Position numbers and translations under genes: made by a program
The notes under the pieces: generated by a model
Told to the model about the DNA's origin: nothing
The model's database searches: none
The model's input: the letters and a program-made list of their open reading frames with translations, nothing else
Origin: CAMAVH01 sp036500145
GTDB taxonomy: Bacteria > Pseudomonadota > Alphaproteobacteria > SMXQ01
DNA: 64,000 bases
Direction: 5' to 3'
Assembly (NCBI GenBank): GCA_036500145.1
Contig: DASYCO010000061.1
Location: forward strand, 11,289 to 75,288
Shown here: piece by piece, positions 56,152 through 64,000 of the stretch
How positions within the stretch are numbered: position 1 is the first letter of the stretch
How the letters are laid out: each line of letters opens with the position of its first letter

Positions 56152-56745
56152 TTAAGCCGGCAGCAGCGCCGGGTCGCCGTCCGGCAGCTGCATGTCGACG
56201 GCGGCGAGCAGCAGCGCCGTCGAGGCGTAGTTGCCCATCAGCCCGATGACGTCGACCAGCGTCTTGCGCCCGAAGAGCCGCAGGCCTTCGGCAAAGAGTT
56301 CGGGCGACAGACGCTTTTCCCGGAACAGCTGGCGGCCGATGCGGATGACCGCCGCCTCCTGCTCGGTCAGCCCTTCGACCGGCTTGCGGTATTTCACCAC
56401 GTCGATCGTCGCCTGCGGCAGCCCGACGCTCAGGGCTTCCGGCTCGTGGGCGGCCCATTCGAAGCGGCTCTCCATCTCGCGCGCCGTCACCAGGATGATC
56501 AGTTCGCGGATCGGCTTGCTGTAGTCCGCCTCGCGGCGCAGGTAGCGTGCGGCGGGCGCCAGCCCGGCCGACAGCTTCGGACTGTGCAAACGGACGCCGC
56601 CGGGACCATGCAGGCCGGCGATGGAGCCGCCGTTCGGATCCATGTGATGGTCGAACACTTTCTGGCCGGCTTCGTCCAGGTCTTCGCGCTTCGGCATCGG
56701 CAAGCGGCAGCGCGAGTCCTCGTAAACGTCCTTCGGCAATGCCAT
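56152..56745 (-). CDS. Carboxymuconolactone decarboxylase/AhpD-like protein
   Basis: A 197-aa protein of the CMD fold: IRELIILVTAREMESRFEWAAHEPEAL is the core helix, with the conserved Glu and His of carboxymuconolactone decarboxylases but no CxxC pair, so it cannot act as a peroxidase reductant like AhpD. ATG 56745 lies 6-8 bases after AGGGAGAAGG. It may be a decarboxylase or isomerase in aromatic degradation. Divergent from the AMDase-like gene, 183 bp apart. Confidence 0.85.
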   Translation of the reverse strand: MALPKDVYEDSRCRLPMPKREDLDEAGQKVFDHHMDPNGGSIAGLHGPGGVRLHSPKLSAGLAPAARYLRREADYSKPIRELIILVTAREMESRFEWAAHEPEALSVGLPQATIDVVKYRKPVEGLTEQEAAVIRIGRQLFREKRLSPELFAEGLRLFGRKTLVDVIGLMGNYASTALLLAAVDMQLPDGDPALLPA

Positions 56746-56928
56746 GCGGCCTTCTCCCTGTCCTGCTGGGTTTCATGTCGTTGGCGCAATCGTAGTGCGG
56801 CGCGGGCCGCGGACCAAGCCCGGAGGGTGGCTCGCCGTTTTCGCAGGCCGAACCCGCGCAACAACGTGCTTTGCGCTTGCCGCAATCGCGCTAGGATCGA
56901 TGGAGATGCGGCAACCTGCGAGGAAACC

Positions 56929-57648
56929 ATGTCCAACCTGCGCGCCAGAATCGGCTATTCGGCGGTCGCCTACGTCACCGAGCTGCTGCCGAAGTATTTC
57001 TACCAGATCGCGCCGGACGACGTGATGATGTCGATCCTCACGCTGCAGATCACCTCGCACAGCCAGGACCAGTTCGAGAGCATCTACGAGCAGGGCCTGC
57101 GCGCCGCCGATTCATTCGCGCGCGCCGGCGCCGACGTCATCATCATGGGAGGCGCGCCGACCAACATCTCGCACGGCGGCGACAACCTGGAGAAGGTGCT
57201 GAAGGAGCTGTCGCAAAAATACGGCGTGCCCGTCAGCTCCAGCTCGAAGGCCCAGGGCAACGCCCTGAAGGCGCTCGGCGCCCGGAAGGTCGGCACGGTC
57301 AATCCGGCCGTGCCGCGCAAGATCGGCGATTCGGCCAGCGGCTCCATGGGCGACGGCATGGCGCTGGTCGGCCGCAAGCACGCCAACGCCCTGCTCGAGG
57401 ACTACAACCGCATCCCGCCGGAAACGGCGCTCAACCTCGGGCGCGAACTGATGCGCGAGCATCCCGAGATCGACACCTTGATCTTCGGCTGCCCCCATTG
57501 GGCGACGGTGCCCGCCATCGAGCCCCTGGAACAGGAGTTCGGCGTGAACGTGGTGACGGCGCTACAGGCCATCATCTGGGAGGGAATGCGGCTCGCCGGA
57601 GTGGACGACAAGATCCAGGGCTACGGCAAGCTCTTCCGCGAGCACTAA
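56929..57648 (+). CDS. Arylmalonate decarboxylase/maleate isomerase-like protein
   Basis: A 239-aa protein of the Asp/Glu racemase superfamily. Gly74 stands near the N-terminal Cys position of racemases (GADVIIMGGAP) and only the second Cys is present, Cys188 (LIFGCPHW); this single-Cys arrangement, even its numbering, parallels Bordetella arylmalonate decarboxylase (Gly74/Cys188, 240 aa). The C-terminus QGYGKLF matches its GYGRLF. Maleate isomerases normally have two Cys. ATG 56929 follows GAGGAAA. A possible -10, GCTAGGAT, is at 56890-56897. Confidence 0.8.
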   Translation: MSNLRARIGYSAVAYVTELLPKYFYQIAPDDVMMSILTLQITSHSQDQFESIYEQGLRAADSFARAGADVIIMGGAPTNISHGGDNLEKVLKELSQKYGVPVSSSSKAQGNALKALGARKVGTVNPAVPRKIGDSASGSMGDGMALVGRKHANALLEDYNRIPPETALNLGRELMREHPEIDTLIFGCPHWATVPAIEPLEQEFGVNVVTALQAIIWEGMRLAGVDDKIQGYGKLFREH

Positions 57649-57701
57649 GGCTCGCGGGCGCCAGGGCGGCGCGGCGTGACTTCGCTGCGCGCTTCGCGGG
57701 C

Positions 57702-57944
57702 TTATTTCGCCGCGCGCTTCGCGACGACGGGCGTGATCGACTTGATCGGGCCGCGCGGCTTGCCCGACATGGCCTCGATCTTCTGGTCCTGCTCTTCGAT
57801 CACGCGCCGGATGATCTCTTCGTCGTCGAAGCCGTTCAGTTCGGCACGCGCGACCTTGCGGTTGGAGGTCTGCGCGCCGTCTTCGTACAGCACGTTGAAA
57901 AGAAGGAACTCGCTGTCGCTGTCCTGCTTCTTGTTCTTGGCCAT
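57702..57944 (-). CDS. Small conserved hypothetical protein
   Basis: An 80-aa protein: acidic/Lys-rich start (AKNKKQDSDSEFLLFNVLYE), then LNGFDDEEIIRRVIEEQDQK, and a basic C-terminal KSITPVVAKRAAK. Clear ribosome site AGTAGGAAGCC. No family recognised; it lies 90 bp downstream of the DUF3126 gene and may be co-transcribed with it. Confidence 0.75.
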   Translation of the reverse strand: MAKNKKQDSDSEFLLFNVLYEDGAQTSNRKVARAELNGFDDEEIIRRVIEEQDQKIEAMSGKPRGPIKSITPVVAKRAAK

Positions 57945-58034
57945 GGCTTCCTACTCTCGATAAGGCGTTGGCGAACCGGGCAAGCTCAAGACGAACTTCG
58001 GCGGGTCGAAGGCGCGTTCAGGCGAAACGTCCGC

Positions 58035-58274
58035 TCAGGGCTTCTTGCCGCCAATGAGGCTCGCCGGCGGCAGGTCTTCCTCGAGGATCGATATCTGCAG
58101 CGCGTAGGAGACTTCGCCGTCTTCGTCGTCCCTGTGCAGGACGCCGATGAATTCGTCGGCGATCATGACCTCGACGGGCGCGCCGCGCTTCGTCGGCGGG
58201 ACGATCTTGATCCGCTCGTTGGTGAAGAGCTTGCGCAGGTAGTCCTGCACGCGGGCGATTTCGTTGGGGGTCAT
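58035..58274 (-). CDS. DUF3126-family protein
   Basis: A 79-aa protein: MTPNEIARVQDYLRKLF, then EVMIADEFIGVLHRDDEDGE, LQISILEEDLP, which match DUF3126, a short alphaproteobacterial family of unknown function. ATG 58274 follows GGAAGGTG and gives the family length; an in-frame ATG at 58316 would add a poorly conserved extension. Confidence 0.85.
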   Translation of the reverse strand: MTPNEIARVQDYLRKLFTNERIKIVPPTKRGAPVEVMIADEFIGVLHRDDEDGEVSYALQISILEEDLPPASLIGGKKP

Positions 58275-58608
58275 CGACACCTTCCGGGGCGCTTGAAAGA
58301 AAAACCCGCGAGACATTGACCTTACGGGCCGTCATCGGCTGCGGGAGAGGCTTGCAACCTCTTTTTCAAACCCGCGGGTCTTCCGCAAGCCGCTGTCTTA
58401 CTACAGGCCGCCGGGGAGGAAAAGCGGGAATGGCCCGCCTCGCGCCGGGCCGTGCCAGGGCCGTCCCGCTTATCGCCGGCCCTCCTCGCCAGCCCGCCGG
58501 ATTGTGCGATTTCTCGCCGCCGTGCTAGGTATCCATCGCATTCATAGCGCGAGCGTCATCATAAGCCCGAACCGAAGGGCGCGACGCCGCAAACGGGGAG
58601 ACGAAACG
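58275..58608. other. 334-bp intergenic, no gene; promoter candidate at its end
   Basis: No supportable gene. There are several GC hairpins. TTGTGC (58502-58507), 18 bases, TAGGTA (58526-58531) is a weak sigma70-type candidate for the 58609 gene, with the CTAGG motif also seen before other genes. Confidence 0.3.
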
Positions 58609-59589
58609 ATGGACAAGACCGAGACGCTGGAACTCCCCTTCCCGACCTCCCTGCGCTACGACATCACCCTGCCGCTCTGCGACGGACGCGTCGCCATCGA
58701 CGGCGTGACGCTGCGCCCCAGCCCGAAGATCACCTCCATGGTGACGAAGGACGTGCCGGAATTGCGCGAGGGCCGCTTCGGGCTGCTCGACCTCAACGTC
58801 GGCTTCTGGCTGGCCGCGGTCGACGCGGGATGGGAATTGACGGCCCTGCCCGTCTTCTCCAAGCGCAAGCCGGCCTACCAGTTCATCTTCGTGCACGCCG
58901 ACGCCGGCATCTCCTCGCCGGCCGACCTCGCCGGCAAGACCGTCGGCACGCGCCAGTACCGCACCGCCCTCTCGATCTGGGCGCGCGGGCTGCTGGCCGA
59001 GCGGCATGGCGTCGACATCCGCGCGGTCCGCTGGGTCGCCCAGGTGCCCGAAGCCTTCCCCAACCACGACAAGGTCACGCGCATCGACTACGTGCCGGAC
59101 AGCCCCTCCATCGTCGACCGCTTCCTCGCCGGCGAAGTGGACGCCCTCTGCACGGACATCTCCGACGCCAAGACCCTGGCCCAGCTGGAAGCCGATCCCA
59201 GGGTCCGCCGCCTGTTCGTCGACTACCGCGCGGAAGACGAAGCCCTGCTGCGCGCCACGGGCATCTATACGCCCGTGCATGTCATCGTCATGAGCCGCCC
59301 GCTGGCCCGCCAGCACCCGGAGCTGGCCCGCAAGCTCTACGACGGCTTCGTCAAGGCCAAGCAAATCGCCTATGACGACGCCTTGTCGGACAAGGCCGGC
59401 TTCTCGGTCGCCTGGCAGCGGGAAATCCTCAAGGACCAGTTGGAGCGCTACGGCGACCTCTGGGCCTACGGCGTCGCTGCCAACCGCGGCACCATCGACG
59501 CCTTCGTGCGCTACAACGCCGACCAGGGCGTGACGCGCACGCGCCTGCCCGACGGGGCGATCTTCGCACCCGGCACGCTTGACACCTGA
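58609..59589 (+). CDS. 4,5-Dihydroxyphthalate decarboxylase-like / SBP-fold protein
   Basis: A 326-aa protein without signal peptide. The start YDITLPLCDGRVAIDGVTL resembles 4,5-dihydroxyphthalate decarboxylases, which adopt a periplasmic-binding-protein fold but act in the cytosol; further on come LAGKTVGTRQYRTALSIWARG and NRGTIDAFVRYNADQGVTR. An alternative is an ABC receptor (NMT1/THI5-like), though the missing leader disfavours it. ATG 58609 follows GGGGAG. The Rieske oxygenase follows 361 bp downstream. Confidence 0.72.
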   Translation: MDKTETLELPFPTSLRYDITLPLCDGRVAIDGVTLRPSPKITSMVTKDVPELREGRFGLLDLNVGFWLAAVDAGWELTALPVFSKRKPAYQFIFVHADAGISSPADLAGKTVGTRQYRTALSIWARGLLAERHGVDIRAVRWVAQVPEAFPNHDKVTRIDYVPDSPSIVDRFLAGEVDALCTDISDAKTLAQLEADPRVRRLFVDYRAEDEALLRATGIYTPVHVIVMSRPLARQHPELARKLYDGFVKAKQIAYDDALSDKAGFSVAWQREILKDQLERYGDLWAYGVAANRGTIDAFVRYNADQGVTRTRLPDGAIFAPGTLDT

Positions 59590-59951
59590 AGCCGGCAACG
59601 GCGGCAGGTCTTCAGCCGGCGGCGGCGCGAAGGCGCCGCCTGCGCATAGTCTCCGGCAGCCGGCCGAAGGGCCGTCGCCCCGAGCCGAAACGGGCTGTCC
59701 GGGCGGAGGGTATCAGGCCCCCCGAATCCGGGGGTGCGGCCGGCCTGTGGATATTTTTCCCCTCCCCGATGGCCGCCGCCCCTTGAGCCCCAGGCTCGTT
59801 CCGCCGGTCGGCCGCAAAAACGAATTTTGATAGCCTCTATCGTTTTTTGGAAAACGGTGGCATGTTGGGCTATATTCCAGTTGCCCACGGCAAGCATGCA
59901 GCCCCCGTTTACGGGGCGCGGTTGAGACACGACATAGGGAGGATTTGCGAC
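59590..59951 (+). promoter_or_regulatory. Intergenic 361 bp with sigma70-type promoter (59847-59876)
   Basis: Positions 59590-59790 hold GC-rich inverted repeats (e.g. GGCGGCGGCGCGAAGGCGCCGCC-type) and no gene. TTGGAA at 59847-59852, an 18-base spacer and TATATT at 59871-59876 form a good promoter about 75 bases before the Rieske gene. Confidence 0.55.
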
Positions 59952-61232
59952 ATGACGACCCAGGCAGAAAACGAGCTGATGACCCGGACCGGTCCGGGAA
60001 CGCCTGCCGGCGAGTGGATTCGGAACTACTGGCAGCCGCTCGCGCTGTCCGAGGAGCTGCCGCAGGGCGGCCGCCCGCTTCCCGTGCGCCTGATGAGCGA
60101 AGACCTGGTGCTCTTCCGCGACGAGGAAGGCCGCATCGGCTGCATGCAGCGCCAGTGCCCCCATCGCCGCACCGACCTCTCGTACGGGCGCCTGGAAGAC
60201 GGCGGCCTGCGCTGCCTCTATCACGGCTGGCTGTTCGGCGCGAACGGCCGCTGCCTCGAGATGCCGGCCGAGCCGCCCGAGAGCCCCTTCAAGGACGAGC
60301 TCCGCTTCACGACCTACCCGACCCGCGAGATGGGCGGCATCATCTTCACCTACATGGGCAAGGGCGAGGCCCCGGTCTTCCCGCTCTACGAGCCGTTCAT
60401 GGTGCCGGAAGAGAACCGCCTGGCGAAGCGCCAGGCGATCAACTGCAACTACCTGCAGACCCTCGAGGGCGGCTTCGATCCGGTGCACCTCTCCTATCTG
60501 CACCGTCCGATCGGCCGTAAGGACAACCGCCCCGTCCCCGGCAGCACGCTCTCGGCCGACAACTACTACGCCTCCGACCGCCGTCCGACCCTGGAGTACG
60601 AGCGCACCGGCTTCGGCATGCGTATGTATTCCATCCGCAAGTCCGGCGAGGACAAGAAGTACGTCCGCACGACCAACTACATCATGCCCACCTCGGTCGC
60701 CATCGTCGGCCAGGAGGGCCGCATCGGCCAGGGCTTCCACATGCACTGGTACGTGCCGACGGACGACGCCCACACCATGCGCTTCGACCTGGTCTTCAAC
60801 CGCGTGAAGCCGCTCGACAAGGTCTCCAAGGAACTGCGCTGGAACGACAACTTCGGCCCCGACGGCCAGCTCCGCTCGGCGGACAACCGCTACCATCAGG
60901 ATCCGGAGCTGATGCGGAACTCCAACTTCACGGGCATGGGCGACTCCTTCAACGTCCATGACGCCTTCGCCACCGAATCCATGGGCGTCGTCAGCGACCG
61001 TCCCCTGGAGAACCTGGCGACCAGCGACCGCATCATCGCCCAGGCCCGCCGCCTCATCATCGAGAACATCAAGAAGGTGGAAGCCGGCCAGTTGCCGGTG
61101 AACGTGGCCCGCGGCCAGGCCCAGGACCCCGAGGCGCCGAACGTGGTGGTGATCTCCGAAGTGATCCCCAACGAAGTCGACCACAAGGAGTTCTGGAAGA
61201 GCCGGATCACCCACAGCGTGGCCGCCGAATAA
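59952..61232 (+). CDS. Rieske-type aromatic ring-hydroxylating oxygenase, alpha subunit
   Basis: A 426-aa enzyme. The Rieske 2Fe-2S site is Cys69-Pro-His71 and Cys88-x-x-His91 (QCPHRRTDLSYG, RCLYHGWLFG). The mononuclear iron site is Asp176, His179 and His184 (GGFDPVHLSYLHR). The layout and length resemble phthalate 4,5-dioxygenase (single-component type needing a flavin/ferredoxin reductase). No reductase gene is adjacent. ATG 59952 follows AGGGAGG. Together with the DHP decarboxylase-like gene upstream it points to phthalate-like substrates, but this is inference. Confidence 0.92.
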   Translation: MTTQAENELMTRTGPGTPAGEWIRNYWQPLALSEELPQGGRPLPVRLMSEDLVLFRDEEGRIGCMQRQCPHRRTDLSYGRLEDGGLRCLYHGWLFGANGRCLEMPAEPPESPFKDELRFTTYPTREMGGIIFTYMGKGEAPVFPLYEPFMVPEENRLAKRQAINCNYLQTLEGGFDPVHLSYLHRPIGRKDNRPVPGSTLSADNYYASDRRPTLEYERTGFGMRMYSIRKSGEDKKYVRTTNYIMPTSVAIVGQEGRIGQGFHMHWYVPTDDAHTMRFDLVFNRVKPLDKVSKELRWNDNFGPDGQLRSADNRYHQDPELMRNSNFTGMGDSFNVHDAFATESMGVVSDRPLENLATSDRIIAQARRLIIENIKKVEAGQLPVNVARGQAQDPEAPNVVVISEVIPNEVDHKEFWKSRITHSVAAE

Positions 61233-61398
61233 CCGACTGAATCCCCGCCTGGGTGGCAGCGATATCGCCATCCAGGCGAGGCAGTTCACATTTTTATATG
61301 CGTTAACAAAAAGATAGCCGACATAGCTAAGCCACAGGCCAAGGCCGATCCTCACCTAAACTCTGAGAACCGACATCCTCAGACCTCAATACAAAAAC

Positions 61399-61430
61399 CC
61401 CCGCAAGCACATGAACTTGCGGGGATTTTT
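61399..61430 (+). terminator. Terminator of the Rieske gene
   Basis: Stem CCCCGCAAG/CTTGCGGGG with a CACATGAA loop, then ATTTTTG. About 166 bases after the stop. Confidence 0.88.
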
Positions 61431-61484
61431 GTTAATGCTTCATGTCTGCCTTAAGGAGCCGACTCCGCGGGCATGATGGCCTAC

Positions 61485-61555
61485 CAAGGGATCGTCTAAC
61501 GGTAGGACCGCGGACTCTGACTCCGCTCGTCTAGGTTCGAATCCCAATCCCCGCC
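61485..61555 (+). pseudogene. Decayed tRNA-Gln (anticodon CTG)
   Basis: The D arm (ATCGTCTAACGGTAGGAC) and anticodon arm (GCGGA-CTCTGAC-TCCGC) read as tRNA-Gln(CTG), and GTTCGAATC is the T-loop. But the acceptor stem pairs for only four of seven base pairs (positions 1-3 mismatch), the T-stem CTAGG/CCCAA has two mismatches, and no CCA follows (CTC). It is probably a relic. Positions 61233-61398 and 61556-61712 carry no gene. Confidence 0.6.
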
Positions 61556-61712
61556 CTCAGCAGAACATCTTATCGCAGCTAAGAGACCGATGATTTCCCG
61601 CCCAAAGTGGCTTGCAGCCGCCAGCAAAGGCCAGCAAGCAACGCCCATTTCTAACTGTCCCATTTCCTGCGTCCTACCCTCTGCGTAGACGGCGGACAAA
61701 CGGGAGGATGAG

Positions 61713-63233
61713 ATGGCGCAGCCAAAAGGGCCAGGCAAACCGAATATTCTCTTCATCATGGCCGACGACATCGGCTGGTTTAACCTCAGTTGCTACAATC
61801 TCGGCGTCATGGGGTATCGAACCCCCAACCTGGACCGCATTGCGCGCGAAGGCGCAATGTTCACCGACTTTTACGGCCAGCAGAGCTGCACCGCCGGGCG
61901 AGCCGCCTTCATCACGGGCCAGTCGCCGATCCGCACAGGCCTGACCAAAGTCGGCATGCCAGGCGCCTCCCTCGGCATCAGGCCCGAGGATCCGACGATC
62001 GGCCATGTCATGAAGAGTTTCGGCTATGCCACAGGGCAGTTCGGCAAGAACCACCTTGGCGACCGCAACGAGCATCTGCCGACCGTGCATGGCTTCGACG
62101 AGTTCTTCGGCAATCTCTATCACCTCAATGCCGAGGAAGAGCCCTACTACGACAGCTACCCGAAAGACCCCAAATTCCGGGAACGGTTCGGCCCGCGCGG
62201 CGTCTTGAAATGCAAAGCCAGCGACAAGGACGACGCCACCGTTGATGCGCACTTCGGCAAGGTCGGCAAGCAGACGATCGAGAATACCGGCCCGATGCCT
62301 AAGGAGCGCATGGAAACGGTCGATGAGGAGTTTCTCGCTGATGCGCTGGATTTCATCGACCGCAAGCACCAGGAAGGCGTGCCCTGGTTCTGCTACTTCA
62401 ACCCCACCAGGATGCATGTCTTCACGCATCTGAAGCCGGCCTCGAAGGGCAAGACCGGACTGGGCATGTACCCGGATGGCATGGTCGAGCTCGATGGCTA
62501 TGTCGGCGAGCTGCTCGGCAAACTCGACAAGCTCGGCATCGCTGAAAATACCATCGTCGTCTTTACGACGGACAACGGCGCGGAAGTGCTGTCCTGGCCG
62601 GATGGCGGCGCGACGCCATTCCGCGGGGAAAAGGATACCAACTGGGAAGGCGGCTGGCGCGTGCCCTGCGTCATGCGCTGGCCCGGCACGATAAAGCCAG
62701 GCCAGATCTTCAACGATATCTGCTCGCTGCAGGATTTCATCCCGACATTCGCCGCCGCGAACGGCGAGCCTGACCTCGTCGAGAAAGTGAAGAAGGGCCA
62801 TAAGCTTGGCGCTGAGACCTTCAAGGTCCATCTCGACGGCGTCAACCTGCTGCCGTTCCTTTCGGGAGCGGTCGACAAGTCCCCCCGCGAAGGGTTCATT
62901 TACTGGAGCGACGACGGCGAATGCATGGCCATGCGGATCGGCCGCTATAAAGTCGTCTTTGCGGAGCAACGCAGCAAAGGCCTCGACGTCTGGCGCGAAC
63001 CGCTTTCCGCGATGCGGATTCCCAAGATGTTCGACTTGCGCAGCGATCCCTTCGAGCGCGGCGAGGAGAGCTTCAAATACAACGACTGGTTCGTCGAGAA
63101 TATTTTTCTGCAATACCTGGCGCCGCCGATCCTGATGAAATGGCTGGAAAGCTTCAAAGAGTTTCCGCCACGTCAGAAGCCGGCGAGCTTCTCCATTGAC
63201 CAGGTGATCGAGAAGATGATGCCAAAGAATTAA
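61713..63233 (+). CDS. Arylsulfatase (type I, formylglycine-dependent)
   Basis: A 506-aa enzyme hydrolysing sulfate esters. Start MAQPKGPGKPNILFIMADD holds the metal-binding Asp pair; Cys59-Thr-Ala-Gly-Arg63 (SCTAGRAAFITGQ) is the C-x-(P/A)-x-R motif in which Cys becomes formylglycine. FTTDNGAEV and the C-terminal MFDLRSDPFERGE are conserved. No signal peptide, so it is probably cytosolic, with external formylglycine-generating enzyme encoded elsewhere. By eye its third codon positions are less GC-rich than those of neighbours, and it lies between a tRNA relic and the rRNA operon, so acquisition by transfer is possible. Confidence 0.92.
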   Translation: MAQPKGPGKPNILFIMADDIGWFNLSCYNLGVMGYRTPNLDRIAREGAMFTDFYGQQSCTAGRAAFITGQSPIRTGLTKVGMPGASLGIRPEDPTIGHVMKSFGYATGQFGKNHLGDRNEHLPTVHGFDEFFGNLYHLNAEEEPYYDSYPKDPKFRERFGPRGVLKCKASDKDDATVDAHFGKVGKQTIENTGPMPKERMETVDEEFLADALDFIDRKHQEGVPWFCYFNPTRMHVFTHLKPASKGKTGLGMYPDGMVELDGYVGELLGKLDKLGIAENTIVVFTTDNGAEVLSWPDGGATPFRGEKDTNWEGGWRVPCVMRWPGTIKPGQIFNDICSLQDFIPTFAAANGEPDLVEKVKKGHKLGAETFKVHLDGVNLLPFLSGAVDKSPREGFIYWSDDGECMAMRIGRYKVVFAEQRSKGLDVWREPLSAMRIPKMFDLRSDPFERGEESFKYNDWFVENIFLQYLAPPILMKWLESFKEFPPRQKPASFSIDQVIEKMMPKN

Positions 63234-63358
63234 GGAAGCCCGCCAGCACGCGCGGCCGCGCCGGCGATGACGGACCGACGTCGGCATGATCAGCCTCAGC
63301 GCAGGCCGACCTCCGCACGGATCATCTCCATGCCGTCGGAACATCCGTCCGGACATGG

Positions 63359-63393
63359 AAAAGGCCCGCAAGCGCAATGCTTGCGGGCCTTTT
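63359..63393 (+). terminator. Terminator of the sulfatase gene
   Basis: A 15-bp stem AAAAGGCCCGCAAGC/GCTTGCGGGCCTTTT with a GCAAT loop; T-run is the stem end. It is followed within six bases by the initiator tRNA, read in the opposite direction, so it may protect both. Confidence 0.9.
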
Positions 63394-63398
63394 CGATT

Positions 63399-63475
<77 letters not shown>

Positions 63476-63652
63476 TCAATCTTCCGTACGCTTCGTTCAA
63501 AACCTGCAGCCGGGGACGATTGTCCGAGGCGGCGCAGGCCTGAAAGAAAAAGCCGACGACCTAGTTTAACTAAGGCGCCGGCCACTCTCGTGTGTCTGTC
63601 GTCGTGATGAAGGTCTTGATTGATCGTTCGTTGGATACCCGCGCGTTTGGAA

Positions 63653-63769
63653 GGCCTGGCGGCGACCTACTCTCCCGCGTCTTAAGACGAAGTACCATTG
63701 GCGCAGAGGGTTTTCACGTCCGAGTTCGGGATGGGATCGGGTGTAGGCCCCTCGCTATAACCACCAAGC
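63653..63769 (-). rRNA. rrf: 5S ribosomal RNA
   Basis: The reverse complement reads GCTTGGTGGTTATAGCGAGG, then CCGAACTCGGACGTGAAA and GGGAGAGTAGGTCGCCGCC, the conserved 5S helices. About 117 nt; ends approximate. Gap 63476-63652 to tRNA-fMet has no gene. Confidence 0.95.
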
Positions 63770-63894
63770 CGTCGAAACGCGCGGCTCACAACGCCTCGCG
63801 GCGTTGCGGTGTCCAAACGAAGATCTCTTGTCCGTAGTCTATATCTTGCTTTGATCATGCAGCGACGGGTTTGCCGCTGCGCACGACGTATGTG

Positions 63895-64000
63895 CGAATC
63901 AAGCCGCTCGAGCGATTAGTACCAGTTAGCTCCATGCGTTACCGCACTTCCACACCTGGCCTATCAACGTGGTGGTCTTCCACGGCTCTCAAGGGAGAAC
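63895..64000 (-). rRNA. rrl: 23S ribosomal RNA, 3' end (partial)
   Basis: The reverse complement includes GTTCTCCCTTGAGAGCCGTG, TTGATAGGCCAGGTGTGGAA and TAACTGGTACTAATCGCTCG, the 3' end of 23S; the gene continues past the window. Boundary approximate; the 23S-5S spacer is about 63770-63894. Confidence 0.95.

Noticed and set aside
61485..61555. Functional tRNA-Gln
   Set aside because: Three mismatches in the acceptor stem, two in the T-stem and no CCA make function unlikely, although the anticodon and D arms are intact.

Overview
The window is high-GC bacterial chromosome, most likely from an alphaproteobacterium in the Rhodospirillales/Hyphomicrobiales range. Evidence for this: a 23S-5S-initiator tRNA order at the right edge, a DUF3126 protein, a DUF6655-type lipoprotein, MASE1/PAS hybrid kinases, several tripartite-tricarboxylate (Bug/TctC) binding proteins, and alphaproteobacterial gene style (frequent TTG/GTG starts, strong third-position GC). 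The genus cannot be read from the sequence. No prophage, transposase or CRISPR array is visible.

Layout. 0-5.8 kb: a double cold-shock protein, an NhaD-type antiporter, a Panacea/SocA-like protein, a Sel1-like secreted protein and a 14-TM drug exporter. 5.8-9.7 kb: a small metabolic island read leftwards (cupin, SnoaL-like, an archaeal-type CTP-dependent riboflavin kinase-like protein, a TauD/TfdA dioxygenase, a glutathione transferase) with a divergent FMN reductase. 9.7-13.9 kb: a SpmA-SpmB fusion, an aldo/keto reductase-MFS pair and a HIT protein. 13.9-19 kb: a MASE1/multi-PAS hybrid kinase overlapping a single-domain response regulator, then a beta-CASP-like metallo-hydrolase. 19-23 kb: a ferric-iron ABC transporter operon. 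23-26.4 kb: a structured leader or ncRNA ending in a terminator just before phoH, a 48-aa charged protein, an orphan response regulator, an exported methyltransferase-like protein and ArfB. 26.4-29.8 kb: three Bug receptors in tandem. 30-35.5 kb: a second hybrid kinase, CspA and an alpha/beta hydrolase. 35.6-42 kb: katG, an acyltransferase, an RhlE-type helicase and a LigB-like dioxygenase. 42.8-51.6 kb: an exopolysaccharide export/polymerisation operon (secreted protein, beta-barrel, Wza, Wzc kinase, TPR-like protein, LivK-like binding protein, Wzy/WaaL ligase) that carries no glycosyltransferases here. 51.8-58.3 kb: two lipoproteins, LrgAB, a diacylglycerol kinase-like protein, an AhpD/CMD protein, an arylmalonate decarboxylase-like protein and two small conserved proteins. 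58.6-63.2 kb: a dihydroxyphthalate-decarboxylase-like protein, a Rieske oxygenase, a decayed tRNA-Gln and an arylsulfatase. 63.4-64 kb: tRNA-fMet, 5S and the 3' end of 23S, all on the minus strand.

How it fits together. The general theme is a free-living heterotroph equipped for organic acids and aromatics (Bug receptors, Rieske oxygenase, DHP-decarboxylase-like and LigB-like proteins, AMDase-like protein, sulfatase) with stress and envelope functions (KatG, cold-shock proteins, EPS, LrgAB). The most unusual items are the CTP-type riboflavin kinase-like gene coupled to a SnoaL gene, the LivK-like receptor inside the EPS operon, 26-28 bp tandem repeats that duplicate gene 3' ends at two separate loci, mutually exclusive RNA stems ahead of phoH, and enzymes with altered active sites (aldo/keto reductase H-to-S, LigB-like H-to-Q, cupin H-to-Y).
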